Positions 32,534 through 45,396 of a DNA stretch of 64,000 nucleotides are shown in pieces. Position 1 is the stretch's first letter, and the number at the start of each line of letters is the position of its first letter. The translations under genes were made by a program, and so were the position numbers. Source of the stretch: Atrina japonica (lineage: Eukaryota; Mollusca; Bivalvia; Pterioida; Pinnidae); contig BROG01000351.1 of the NCBI GenBank assembly GCA_030159075.1, forward strand, positions 297,001 to 361,000, written 5' to 3'. The notes beneath the pieces were generated by a model. That model searched no databases. It saw only the letters and a list, made by a program, of their open reading frames with translations, and was not told where the DNA came from.

Positions 32534-35486
32534 TAATCTGTTAGGTAGATCATCAGATATAAAGGTAGATTAACTGAGAACATACCTTTTGACAATTCTG
32601 ATGTTGATCATAGGTAAATAAAAAGCAGTTCAATAGAGTCATTGATTTAGTCTTACTTTGAACATTATTATACAATGGTATATGATAATTCAAAGGAAGT
32701 TCCATGTATGAATGGAATATTTAAGGACATCCGTTAAAGAAAATAAAGAATGTGTTATCCATATGGAATAATAAATAAAAGCATAGAACAAAACTCTTAC
32801 TCACTTTGACATATTTTCCAAATCAGCTGTCTGCAAATCAGATAAATTTTAGATAACCCTAACAATTTCCATGATTTCATGTTCTCTCAGATTATCACGT
32901 GACATAATTTGCATCTGACTATGTCCGAGCTCTGGTGGTTTCAGAGCAGTGGATGTAACAATTGATAATGAACAAGTTTGTGAACTTCATTTCTATCCAC
33001 TGCCTCTGCAATGAGTAGATTTTGTTTTGCTGGTCTTTTTGTGTAGTTTCTTTTGTAAGAGTTTTTATGTATATTTGCATCAGTCAATTTTAATAAAATA
33101 CTTTGTATTTATTTATGAAACAGAAGAAATACAGTTGAACATTCCAAAAACTTCAAATAGTGACAATTTAAGCACTTTTATGTGTCTATTTGATTTTACT
33201 ATTTTAAACTTCCTACAGTTGCACCAACTTATATTAAACCAAGTTACATTGAAATCCCATTTAGATTGAAATGGTATTGATTCCCCAGCCTAATTATGTT
33301 ATAACCATTATAATGTGGTTATATTCAAACCGTTGTTTATTCAAAAGGAAAATTAATTCTGGGTTCTGATATATAATTGGTTATTAAGTATAGCTTTGGT
33401 TATTAAGTATAGCTTTGGTTATTAAGTATAGCTTTGTACATGTTTGTAGAAAGATTGATGTAGTGGATAACATCAGTAAAGGATGTTTTCATAGGAATTA
33501 TTCGTATTGGGTGATAATGTCGAATCTGTCTGTAAACTATTGTCCATTTTTAAAGAAGGTCTAATTAAATGGATATATTAAATAAAGTCTCGATATGAAT
33601 GCTAATTTGAACAAAATCACACAATCATGGTGACCCTCTTTTGATAAAGGGCAATATGGTACTCCAAATGGGTAGGGCGTTGTGGTTTAACAGCTCACAT
33701 CTAGTCCAGGTTTGTTTTAGCTTTGCTGGAAGAAGATTGTCAGTTTACTTGATTAAGACAGATAGTGTTTCCTAAATTGATTATAACTAAGTTTTTTTCC
33801 TTTACCATTTAAAACTGGCAGCCACCTTAAAACTGAAAAGTTTTCATATGTGGCATAGGACTCCAGTAAAATGATGTACCTCCTGCCTGAAGTAAAGTTT
33901 GTCTAAACATTTTAATAACTATATATACAAAATATACAATAAATTAGCCCACCATTTTTGAAATTTGCAAGAGATTGAATAAACACTGCCATCACATGCA
34001 TAGGAATGTTTAAATGGAATTATGTTAGGACAAGTCTATAAGATAAAACATATCCATGCAAAGCAGTAGCAGTAGATCATTCAAAATGAAATGGGGCTCA
34101 AATATTGATTCTTTACATACGTTTGATATGATCACTAACAATCACTGTAATACAGCTGATATTCTATGCCCCTTCATTTTATATCTACTTGGCTAGAATA
34201 GGTTGCTCAATTGTGCACTAGTAATATAAAGTGGATAAATGGAATTTCTAAACAAAAAATACTGAACCACCTATTAGTTGCCCTAGAGGTCCTCTTTCAC
34301 AGTCGTGAGTGTAGGTAGCGAGATAGAATATTTATTTTCACATAATACTTTCTTAAACCTTAAATGTAGTTTGCAAAAAAATGTCCAAGACCATCATTCC
34401 TGTCATAAAGACTTCATTAGTTGAGCTGGAATTTGAGATAAAAGAATAGTTCCAAACCAAACTTTTGCAGTATAGCGTAAAATAATTCATGATCATTATT
34501 TTCTGTTTTAAATTCATTGTGGATACAGCGAAAATATGATTGTCAGGAGAGAGAAAAAAACAGTTATAGGGTGCTATGAATCTAACACATTAACTTAAAA
34601 CAATTGAATAATGAGTTTTTATAGTTTAAAAACATGATTGAGCATGTTTTGCTTATTTTCACCCGTGTGAAATAATAAGCAATGCTATCATTGATATTTT
34701 GTCCAGTTAATATATATATATATATATGGTGGAAAAAAAACAATGGACTTTCTGTCAAAGGGCACCTTTTAAGTTGTTTCAGAATGTCCCATTCATTTGG
34801 AAGAATAAGGTGTTTGTTATTTTTTCTTAATATCTTGCTTATCACTCAAATTTTTTTAGGTAACTTTTTTAAATTTTGTCTATTTTTCTACTTTCATTCT
34901 GTCATCATATAACCCTCCTTATACATATGTATACACATGTTGATTTATATATCTTATGTAAATAGAGTTTATGCTGAATTTGTAATTATTCTTAGTGTGT
35001 GCTGTAATTGTTAATGATGTAAATATTTATTTTTGTATTTTCAATATGGAATCAAGGAATCCATAGAATTCTACCATATTCCAAAACTGCATTTACAGTG
35101 TAGAGATCCGCTGTTTTCAATCTTTTAGTTTTCATTTCATTACCAAGAATGTATGTTTTTCTTTCATTTTTATGAAAAATTTTATATAATTTACCTACAT
35201 GACAATTTTGGTAAAAATGTATGACTACCAAATTTTATTCATGTCAAAGGTATCAGTTTTACATTCTAACCACTTTCACTTTCAATCTTCTACCAATTTA
35301 TTTGTCTTATCATTCCTTCACATTGTCAGACATTGTCATTGAAATCAAGTCATATTTTGTAGTTATTACTAACAAGCATTTCAAGTAACAAATTTCCATA
35401 ACTGAAAACAAAAGATTGAGAAGTTTCGATTTTTACAACTTTTTTGACATAATGGAAAATGTTTGTATCTTTAACTACCCCTAATT

Positions 35487-35487
<1 letters not shown>
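32534..35487. other. Intergenic, SCAP to Kelch gene, part 1
   Basis: AT-rich with no coding signal. One 19-bp tandem repeat is listed separately. A short (TA)n at 34711-34727. Nothing else recognised. Confidence 0.5.
33377..33435. repeat. 19-bp unit, three tandem copies
   Basis: TTGGTTATTAAGTATAGCT repeats exactly at 33377, 33396 and 33415. Confidence 0.95.

Positions 35488-35552
<65 letters not shown>
35488..35552. repeat. (GT)n microsatellite
   Basis: About 32 uninterrupted GT units followed by GCACGTGAGCG. Confidence 0.95.
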
Positions 35553-35553
<1 letters not shown>

Positions 35554-35652
35554 ACGTGAGCGCCAATTGTTTGCTCATTTTGGTTAATATTATTATCAGA
35601 TAATGTCGGTTGATTTTAGCCAAGCTTACCTACAGCTGTCGATAATACTAAG

Positions 35653-36052
35653 TGCAGTAAAACTTTGATGAGTCGAATTTCTCAATGTTTAAGACTAATG
35701 ACAAAGCCCCAAATAGTTTTGTTAACTATTGTTCCTTAAAAACGATTTATAATTCAATCTTTTATTAGGCAAATTTTGGGGACCTTTTCAGTAAAAACAA
35801 AAAGATAGAAAATCCCTACAAATAATTTGAAGTTGATATCTATATGTGTATGCAATTACCCTTCATTACTTTTCCTTCTCTTAAACCATTCAACGTTTTG
35901 ATTTAATCATGACTTTATATGTGTGATGATGTCATATACACCCTATATAGAACTTCTAAAATTACAATTCGTATGATACATGGTTACCTGTCATAATTTG
36001 AAGTGCCAATGTTTTCAACTTTTCTAGGTCGATTCCTAGAGTTTTACTGTAT
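35653..36052. mobile_element. Fold-back element, CAGTAAAACT ends
   Basis: 'GCAGTAAAACTTTGATGAGT' on the left, inverse of 'ACAGTAAAACTCTAGGAATC' on the right. The interior shares 'AAAATCCCT(A/G)CAAATAATTTGAA' with about 39103. Non-coding. Confidence 0.5.
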
Positions 36053-36537
36053 TTTTTGTACTTTGTGAAATAAGTAGTTTTGTTTGTATCCATTCCAAAG
36101 ATCTCATTGTATACTTTATTTATGTACATTTGTAGATTTTGTCACACTTACACACACAACTTCTTTAAACATCCATCCATACATAAATTCATTCAAATAC
36201 ACTACAAACAAAAAATTAAAGATGAAAAACTAGGTTTGCAGGCAAGATATAGCAATGAACAATTTTTGTATTTTTGTATGATTTTCCTAACAAGTTTGTG
36301 ATATCGTTTTCAGTGTGTTATAATAACATTAGGGAAATAAGTTTTATTCATAGTCTTTGAAATGTGATTATGTCTTTCGCATGATTCATTTCCTCAAAGG
36401 TTGAATTGATGAAAAATGCTAAATAAACTGAATGAGAAAAAAATGAATAATTTTTAGTATGTGGAACATGATATATTTTGTTGTTAATTAGTTAGTTTCT
36501 ATTTGTTTATTGATATCACGAACATACATGATTAATT

Positions 36538-37892
36538 TTTATGGGTTGTTATGTAATTAAAACTTATTATGGGTTTACTTCGACTTTTCATCAAGGGCTA
36601 TCCTGTTAGCAGTGAAGAGGTCATGGAGGTTGCATTTGTAAAATATAGTGCAACTCAAGAATTCAACTTTTACTGAAAAGTCTGATATTTTGGTGTAAAT
36701 GAAATTAAATCTAGTTTGAATAATCATTAAATGAAATTCTACTTACTTCTGCCTTTCGAAATTATACAATACAATTCTTAGTTAGGGTTAAACAAAACAT
36801 CTATTTATAAATATGGAATTCCACTGATTACAGTGATGTTGAGCTGCCTTGAGAAACTGCAGAAATTACTCCGCCATTCATCATATTGATATTGTCAGGT
36901 AAAAGCATACACATATTGTAAATAGAAATAACTACATATCCCTGATACCAGTGATATATAAAGCTTTATATATCGCTGCTGATACCAACATGAAGCTAAA
37001 TCAATTTCTATTGATCTCTCAAGAATATGTATGTTTTTAGTTCATGGAAAAATGATCATAAAAGCAGAGTAGAGGGTATAACATCGAGTAGGAGGTGCTT
37101 GTTATGCAAATGGCGTGTGAAAATTATTATGAATAAGTTCCTGTCCATTTTGGAAACTCAAATTAACGTGTTTGTCAACTAATCGCTGTACATAACCTGC
37201 CTTAATGAGATTCCCGGCGCATATTTCCTTTATTTATACACCCTATATGGTGATCACATGCCTTACAAAACCAGCAACTGCTCAATTTCAGCGGACAGTC
37301 ACTTTTATACTGTGTGTATGTTGATATCACAAAGGGAGGTAACTCGAACATTGAATGTTACAATTTCCAGTTCTCATTTCTGCAGAAGTTGGGGAAAATC
37401 ACCATGTCCATTGTCTGGTCACAACTTTTGATTAGATTGGGATGTATAAACCTTAACTTTTTGTGTAATCGGTCTGTTCATAATAGATTTCAAACAGAAA
37501 CGATGCTTTCAACAAAAAACAAAGTTTTATCCATTGCCGAATGCGTTGATGTCTTTAATGAAATTGGTTATAGATCGTTTTGCTACATCGCAAATTTAGG
37601 CCGGAATTATGTGGATAAAAAATTATTTCGTTAACAATAAACATTGGGTAAACTGTCTTTTTCACCCTGTACAGTTATTTATATTAATTAGTACAAGATA
37701 GAAAACGTTTGGTTATTTATTTAGTCTAGACAGAGAACGTGTTCATGTACCACGGTAATAGCCCTAAATAGGATTGTTTATGTTCGATATTACGAACCTT
37801 AAAATTTGTTTTAAATCACAGCCATTTTTCACTATGAAAAAAAATTATTATTTTACCTGTTCACTGTATCATGTTTGGTTTAAATTCAAGTA
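36538..37892 (+). mobile_element. Tigger/CENP-B-like transposon relic, copy 2
   Basis: Homologous along its length to 1910-3186, with about 70 extra bases near 37256-37325. It holds a short frame at about 37503-37634 beginning [20 protein letters not shown] and ending at a stop, like the start of a Tigger/pogo helix-turn-helix. No DDE domain follows. No clear inverted ends. Confidence 0.6.
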
Positions 37893-39984
37893 GGTTCCAT
37901 AAAAAAGCTCACGCTTTATTTTGAAATGAGTGTTAATGCACGTCAGACAATAGATTCTGTTTAAAGGTTGTGTGGAAGATACAACAAAATTTAGAATGTT
38001 AATTTTGAATTTATTTAGAGACTGGAATTGAAGTTTTTTGGTTTTTAGATCTACATTGATTTGATATATTTTCATTTGATATGTTAGATAGAAGTAGTTT
38101 GAATCCGATGACTATTTTACAAAAATAACAACCCATTTCAGTACTTTCAATACTTTGATTTATCAAAGGTTTCCTTTAGAAGAAATAATCAATGATTTAG
38201 CAAGGAAATACTAATATTAGTGTAAAAAGTGACTTATTTTGTGAAACTTTAGATATTCTTTATGGAGGATTGGCTTTCATATCATTACCTAACATTTTTC
38301 TAAGCCTTTTTTCTGTAAGCTAAAATCAAATAATTTTTTGTTATGACTTTTTGACACTATATGTATATAAACTATATGATAAAACATAATAAAATGTCCA
38401 CATGAAGACATTTCTATAATATCTGCCAGATTATATAAGTTTTTGTTGTACTTTTTCCAAAACTCCAGTCATATCATATACAAAATTCATTTAAGTAGAT
38501 AAAATACTAAAGGTTTTCATTCACCGTGTTAACAAATTGTCATGCAGCGAGGTCAATGTAAATGTGTGGTTTTGGTAGTTAGTTCATGACTTGAACATTT
38601 ATGCATCGAACAATATCGATATTTAGTAAGCCTATGATGTTCATTCTCTGTATATAATTTATTTAGAGAAAAAAAACAAAGCATTTAATGGCATTTCAGG
38701 CTGTCAGTTTAAGAAAAATAATATATAGACTGCAATAAGACCTAAACTTTGAAGTAAAAAACTAAATAGATATATTGCCATTGAAATTTTTAACATGGCA
38801 TGTATATATTGCCTAGAATTAATGAAATATCCCAATGATTCATATTCCTTGTATCTGTGTAAGAATATCCAATCTCAACTCGACCATTGTTCTCATTCGA
38901 TTACTTTCCACAAATTCAGACATTGTAACAAGTTTTTTATTCAATCTGTCTAAAACATCAAATATTTTAAACTTTTATTAAAAACAAAAAAAAATCATTT
39001 TGACAGTTTGTATGCCTTTTAAGACACTATAGGTCTTTCTCATCCCAGTGCATCTTATTAATAGAAAGAAAATTTGGTCCATTTTCCATTTAAACATATA
39101 AAATCCCTGCAAATAATTTGAAATGAAAATTTACATGTCGTGTAGTGCCCCTTAGCATTTATTATTATTTTTTAAAATTATTCTAGCACTGATTTTAAAA
39201 AGATCATATCATTCATCATATAGACAAATCATTTTAACGTCATTTTTGCATGCAAACATATGTGAATAAGAAAGTTAGATTATGTTTGATTGAATGGAGT
39301 TATGTGACTGAAACAGATTTTAATATATGAAAAGCATTAATCATTTGGCATGACATACAAACCATTATTTATTAAATTTTGTATATGTGTATATATAAAA
39401 CCCGACTTTGCAGCAAAGGAACAAACTAGAATGATCATTTGTGAGAATATCTATCATTTACCAAGAATTCTGAGGAAAACAAATCAGTCAAAATTCATTT
39501 GTTTTGTTTTTTTTTTATTACAATCCAGAGTTTTATTACTTTTAAATAGACATGGCATTGTATTTCTTATCATGTGAAAAGTATATTACTTTATGCAAAA
39601 AGAGAGATTGGAGAAAAAAATTACCTCGACATACACCAGGAGTGTTGGGGGTGAAGTCTGGTGAAATTAAATATTTGTTTCTAAAGGACAAAAACTGTTT
39701 TGTATGTAAAATGTTTTATGTCCCTTTGCTTAAGGCTTTTCAAATCATCGCCCTTTATGACATTTTACGGAATTTATTTTCCTAGTACCGGTATTTCAGC
39801 TGTAGAATTGCTTGTGTACCAATGTCCCCTTACCCTGTAGTTAATATTAAAGCATGTGGGATAAATGAGTCTAATCTTATGGCCGATACGGGGATCTTGT
39901 TAAACATTATGAAGTCCCCCCTCTCAGAAATATTAAATAGTATTCTGGATCACGACCACAGACAGTGACTCTGTTTCACCAATC
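37893..39984. other. Intergenic, SCAP to Kelch gene, part 2
   Basis: AT-rich. A block at about 38690-38960 is similar to 49250-49530 ('TGCAAT(A/T)AGACC(T/A)AAACTTTGA', 'GATATATTGCC'). No gene. Confidence 0.5.
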
Positions 39985-40170
39985 ATGCTTTTCACCGAAC
40001 TTGACCTTATCACCAGACTTGACCTTTTTACCGAATTTGACCCGTTCATCGAACTAGAAAAGTTTCCATGGAACATTTGCGATGGGAGTGGCATGCCAGC
40101 AGAAGACGCCGACTCCTTCCGGACACCTGGTCTTATCCCGTTTGTAATTCGTATTTGTTCTTCATGTTGA
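39985..40170 (+). repeat. 18-bp minisatellite inside a 61-codon open frame
   Basis: From 39991 four imperfect 18-base units ('CACCGAACTTGACCTT'-like) give the peptides FTELDL, ITRLDL, FTEFDP, FIELEK, followed by FPWNICDGSGMPAEDADSF. Both strands are open here. This looks like a piece of a dispersed, once-coding repeat. Function unknown. Confidence 0.5.
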
Positions 40171-40184
40171 GACCATTTGCACAT

Positions 40185-41630
40185 CTAATTCGTCGTGTTA
40201 TAATGGACTTGAGTTTTTGATTATTGATTGGTACTTCTTCAATTTTACTTTGAAGGTAATTTATTTGACTCCAAATCTGAACATAAACTTAGGTTGACAC
40301 CTTGGCAAAGTCACCAATTTTACTCAATACTCAAGCTCAACTTTTATTTAATTATTTTGACTATATAATCGTTTGTAAAACTTTTAAGTTCGAGTGATTA
40401 GGATAAATATTATCTTTCATCATTCACGCATAAAGTTTTGTGTCACACTTATGATTTACTCTTTAAAATGAATAATTACTTTGACCAAGGTACTCAACAT
40501 TTGAGTATGTACTCAAACATTTTTTAATATTTCTGGAGTTCTCATGTGATCACTATTTAGAATTGTATACCGTCAATATACAAACAAGTCCAGTTACAAA
40601 ATAATTTTTTGCGTTTTTTTTTTTTACCTTAAAATTATGAAAAGATACTTGAGCTCGAGTACTGGGTATGTTTGTTGACTTCGGGCCCTGATCATTTGCA
40701 CGATGTAGAAAATAATATATTTTAGTCTGCGACCAAAATATAAACAAGAGGCTTATACGAGCCCGAATCACTCTCCTGGATTAAAACTCAACAACATGTT
40801 CTAAGAATTAAATTTAAATTTACATGCATTATTTATTCCATTTGTTAAGTCTGCAATATTTGGCATCATTTTCATGTGTGGTTCTGGAATAAAAGTTTTG
40901 TTTGTAATTCTTGTAAGGTCCAAACCTGATAGACATTAACCAATAAACTCTCCTGCCACGTTCGGTCCCAATCAGTCAAACAGTTTCTGATAAGAAGTTT
41001 AAAATGTCAACCAATCAGATGGCATTTTGGCCATGATGGCTGCATTGGATTTTGAATCGACACCAAATGAGCAATTGGACAAACGGTTTCAGATAGAAAG
41101 TTTTAAAGTTAATACAACATGAGACAGAGAAATAATAGCTCACATGGAGAGCTAAATGCGGAGCTTGATGCAATCGATATGTTTCTGTTAAAACAGCAAA
41201 CTTTAATCATACTATTTGGCTCTAAATACGTGCACATTCAATTTGGTACAAGTCCATATAGACTGGCTTATTAGACGCACGAGAGTCGACAATCAAACTG
41301 GAATAGAAAATGTAATTATAGTATCATTCCAAGTTTTTATATACAAGTACAGTGATAAACTAGAGGTTGCACACATTACAATTCAGATGTTGCAACGATT
41401 CATAATGGAAAGTTATTCAGCCCTTCAAGAAGCTATACAATAATGTCAGAGGTTCTGTACTGACAAGTTTAATAATGACTGTTTGAAAAAAGATGAATTG
41501 ATATAAATGACTGTGTGAAATTTGAAATGTACACAATCAATAGACCCGATAAGATTTTAGTAACTGATGCCTTTGTCAAAGTGTCACTGTCTTGTAGATC
41601 CCTGATTAGTTCCGGTGATAGCGTCATACA
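40185..41630. other. Spacer downstream of the Kelch gene
   Basis: AT-rich. 'AACAAGAGGCTTATACGAGC' at 40744 resembles the end of a dispersed repeat, and 'GGCCATGATGGCTGC' near 41030 resembles the 155-bp unit at 30005. No gene. Confidence 0.45.
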
Positions 41631-43302
41631 TTAAGAACTTATAAAGTCGCTTTCATGTAAGAATTTGATGTTAAGTTTTGCTACTGTGCATGTTTGTATG
41701 TTAGCATACTGCACCAGTTTCACTAACTTGTCCCATGAGTCCGATACGGCGTCATATGCGTGTAAGTCTTTAGATTCTACATGACGTGTTGGTTTATTAG
41801 TTCTTCCTAGTTGTCGTACACCACCGCATACAAATATTTTGTCTTCATGCACGACGGAAGCAAGAATTTTTCTTTCCTCTTTGAAATCGTCTCCATATTT
41901 CCAGCGGTTTGTTTGTGGGTCATATATTTCAACCTCGAGAGCATTTGAATGTTTAGATCCCCCGCCAACAACAAATAATTTATCATGCATTGGAAGAAGT
42001 CTGTGTTCTGCACGAGGTTTCATAAGATGGGATCGTACAATTGTCCAAGTATTTCCAGGAATATCGTACCTGTACATGGTGTCAACATGCTCGTCGACAA
42101 TGTCCTTACCTCCGACAACAAACATAGCGTTTTCATGTATAGCAACAGCGTGACTATACAAGCATGCTGGCATCGCAGAGACGGTACTCCAGCATGGAAT
42201 ATCTGGATCATACACCTCGACACTATCCATCGCATCACCTCTTGGAAAAGAACTCTTACCACCACATGCATATATTTCTCTTCCATATGCACAAGCCGCA
42301 AACACACATCTCCTTTGTAACATTGGTTTTTGTTTCATCCATCGACATTGCTTTTGGTCGTAAACGTACACCTCATTGAGGGCTTTGCCGGTGTCTTCGA
42401 AGTGATAATTTTCGTAAAAAATACCTCCAAGAAAATAGATATCATTGTCTTTAGAAGTAACGAGACAAAAATAATCTATTCTAAATTTGAAATCAAATGA
42501 TGGGTGTGGTTTTATTCCGTAATAGTTCTTTTTAGTTATCGGATCAAAGGCAGTGAGAGAGCGTTCATCTACTGAGAAAGCCCCACCAGAAAATATCAAT
42601 AGATTCCTGTTATACATGCCTAGTCTTGGTTTGGGATTCGCGAACATAAAGTCGTCTAATCGACAATCGCCATCTTGGTTATTTAAAGAGGACTGGATTT
42701 TGTGCAGTTCAAATGTAGAAAGTATACTCTTGCAGAATGCGTTTGACTGAACAAAACTGTTAGGAATTATCTCCGTCTTAAAGAAGTCTTCCGATACCAG
42801 TGGAAGTCGAACGTGCTTGAAAAGTTTCGGAAATGATGACGTTCTATTATCTTTGTCAAACTGAATCCATTTTAATATATAGTTGAAAATGAATTCTTCT
42901 TTCTCCACATATATTTCGTCTGAACTAATGAACCATTCCAAGTTCTCTACTTCTACTTTCGATAGAAATTCAGGAGTTTCCGCAATTTCAGTAAATTTCC
43001 TCAGGATGAATATTCCAGACGATTCTTTAAGTTTGTCACAAAAATTATAACAAGCAAAGAAGAAGATGTCAATACAGTTTGAACAATTCATTGCATTTGA
43101 AATATGCTCTATGCAAATGTTAACAACGTCTAGCATTTCGTAAAAGTTGGAAGCAACAAACAGATTTTGAACATTTTCGTTTGTTATGTTCAGTTCCCCA
43201 GAATACATGAAATCTAAAATGACAGTTATGGCATCTGAAGAAACGCCATGGAGAGGAATTTTTGTGTCGTAACTTTCCTTTACACCGCTTGTAAACATCG
43301 CC
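41631..43302 (-). CDS. Kelch gene exon 2 (BTB end, BACK, Kelch)
   Basis: Acceptor ATTTGCAG ends at 43303. 1,672 bases carry the rest of the BTB, the BACK domain and all Kelch repeats without interruption, ending ...HESDFISS and TAA. Confidence 0.94.
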
Positions 43303-44365
43303 CTGCAAATAAACGAGTATGAATTTTGATACAACAGCACAAAGAGAATTTGTATAAATCAAATGTATGCTGTAAATTTAATAAATTGAATCTTGACAAA
43401 AGCAGGTCGTGAAGTTACCATGAAGGTACGTTATTTATTAATACAATATTTCAGGAGATGTGTTACGTATACATCTGTTACTTGATAATCAGTATCTTAT
43501 CTGCAAATTACCATCTATACGTTTTTTTAAGAAGGTATTAAGTTGTGTTGGCTTGTTGTCTTACGCCCCGACAAGAAATTCCATCTTTACGAATACTTCA
43601 TCAGCCGTATACTTACTAAAAAACTGACTTTCCCCATGAAGACCGTTACACAGTGTTTAGGGTTTACGAGTAAATCACATGTACAATGAAATTTATATAG
43701 ATAGTAATACATTGTATAAGCCAAAGATTTGCGGAAGTCTCGAATTCGATTCCCGGTTAACTCTTCAGAAAGGGTCATGTATATCCCTACCCAAAGTGCT
43801 TGCCTGATTCAGTGAAGTCATATTTGGTCTATTGGTTGAGACTTTAAACCCATTTCACGAGCAGCTCATCCTTGTCGCTTATTCTTCAGAGGCGGGGAAA
43901 GCGATATCTAGAGCCTATATTTGTGTCCTTTTTGAGGTTTTATAGTGTCACTACACTTGTACAACCTAGCCTGGACACTTAAAATTTCCATCTCGGCATA
44001 GAGAGGGACGGATCAAGTGATAACAAATATCTTTTGAAAACCTTTCTTGACCAAGGATCGAACAAGGAACTTTCATTTTGAAGAGCCAGTGCTATACCAA
44101 CAGACTTTCATAAAAGTGAAAAAAAAACTACTTGGAACAATAACACGACTAATCAAAAGGGATCCCTTCATGAAAGGAATAATTATACAACATACCTAAA
44201 ATAAGGACTACTAGCTGACAGAACATTTCTGTTGCATGGAAATTCAGTTCCCTCGACTTCTAGAATGACATCCGTTAGTTGTTTATTTTTGTATAACTGA
44301 TACATCCCGTCTATAATGCGACGATGTTGACTTTTTCTAATTGTCTCGTAAAGTGCCGTGTCCAT
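41631..44365 (-). CDS. BTB-BACK-Kelch protein (KLHL family), two coding exons
   Basis: Predicted substrate adaptor of a cullin-3 ubiquitin ligase, by family. Exon 1 is 44196-44365, exon 2 is 41631-43302. They join at Arg57 (AG|G) into 613 codons ending TAA. BTB domain about residues 20-130: LTDVILEVEGTEFPCNRNVL then SASSPYFR|AMFTSGVKES. BACK domain about 135-240 (CDKLKESSGIFILRKFTEIA). Kelch domain about 285-590 with six Gly-Gly doublets (FSGG, FLGG, ACGG, VVGG, VVGG, VCGG), fitting a six-blade propeller. Length is typical for the family. It is convergent with SCAP. A pyrimidine tract plus AG at 44411-44412 suggests a 5' UTR intron. The exact KLHL orthologue cannot be named from sequence alone. 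Confidence 0.93.
43303..44195 (-). other. Kelch gene intron with a tRNA-like relic
   Basis: Intron of 893 bases. On the minus strand around 44050-44110 'TGGTATAGCACTGGCTC' and 'GTTCGATCCTTGGTC' resemble a tRNA A box and B box, probably a SINE head relic. 'CGAATTCGATTCCCGGTT' at 43740 may be another. Nothing else seen. Confidence 0.45.
44196..44365 (-). CDS. Kelch gene exon 1 (BTB start)
   Basis: ATG at 44365-44363; MDTALYETIRKSQHRRIIDG opens the protein. Donor GTATGT follows at 44195. In-frame joining to exon 2 rebuilds the canonical 'SSPYFRAMF' of BTB domains, which confirms the splice. Confidence 0.93.
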
Positions 44366-44508
44366 TATGTGTCATCGCTTTTATAAGGTTGTAAACGAGA
44401 AGGTATCCGACTGAAAATGAAAATGAAACAAACATATACATGTATATTGATAAGACGCAACATAGTAACAACAGTTAATTTCTTTAAAAATTATATGCTG
44501 ATCCCTAA

Positions 44509-44961
44509 AGGGGCATTAGCTGTGTTTACAAAAACATATTGTTTGCTTTTATGTTTCACTAAATGAAATGTTGAGTTGTCTGTTATATAGCAGTTGTGGA
44601 GTCTGTACCAATTGTGACGAGGATTCGTGCCTCACTTATTTCATTTGGATTTGATTGTGGACTCAGAGAGGGTGTGACCGGTCAACAGGGGATGCTTACT
44701 CCTCCATGGCACCTGATACCACCTCTTGATTTCCAGAGGTCAATGTTTGTACAATTTTCAGCAGATTGTATTTCCTGGACATCCTAAAGTTTAATACTTT
44801 GGTATCTAGTGAGATTTTTATCAAAAAACCTGGGCTTCTCAAGCAATTTTCATAAAATATATAGGGATTTCAGACTTTCATGTGTATATCACTTTTTTAT
44901 TATTGTGTATCAATCTAAGTAGTAAACAGGGAAAAATGGAGAAAACACGGCTAATGTTCCT
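44509..44961. mobile_element. TTAA-family MITE, AGGGGCATTAGCTG, copy with insertion
   Basis: Left end AGGGGCATTAGCTGTGTTTA (outside flank decayed to CTAA), right end the inverse of AGGAACATTAGCCGTGTTTT, then TTAA at 44962-44965. About 100 bases longer than 6981-7331; the extra sequence lies between 44580 and 44770. Confidence 0.7.
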
Positions 44962-45284
44962 TTAACCATTTTGTAGTTTAAAGTTACCCAAGATTTTTCA
45001 AAGAATTATGTTTTTTCCGACATAAAATATTTTTATTAACAGAAACAATACCATCAATTGCACTGTTTTGAAATTTACATCCCGAATTAAGACATGAAAA
45101 CAGATTGCGTAAATGACAATATTCGAGTTCTTTATATCACTTTGAAGCTATACAGAAAAAATATAATTCAATTGTATTGCTTTGACTTGTTTTCATTTGT
45201 AGAGTATCTAATCGAGAGACCAAAATGTCCAAAATAACGATGGACATTTCTGACCACAGAACACACCCTTTTAACCATCCCAAC

Positions 45285-45286
<2 letters not shown>

Positions 45287-45335
<49 letters not shown>

Positions 45336-45345
45336 TATTATATAT

Positions 45346-45390
<45 letters not shown>
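45287..45390. repeat. (TA)n microsatellite, about 104 bases
   Basis: TA tract with two short breaks (ACATA, ATTATA); self-complementary and expected to be unstable. Confidence 0.95.

Positions 45391-45396
<6 letters not shown>

Noticed and set aside
41839..42379. Long plus-strand frames opposite the Kelch gene
   Set aside because: Shadow frames of a conserved minus-strand coding exon; no family motif in them.
44196..44410. TATA box 'TTATAAAAG' just upstream of the Kelch ATG as a promoter
   Set aside because: It is only about 15-20 bases before the ATG and downstream of a likely 5' UTR acceptor, so it is probably in the transcript.
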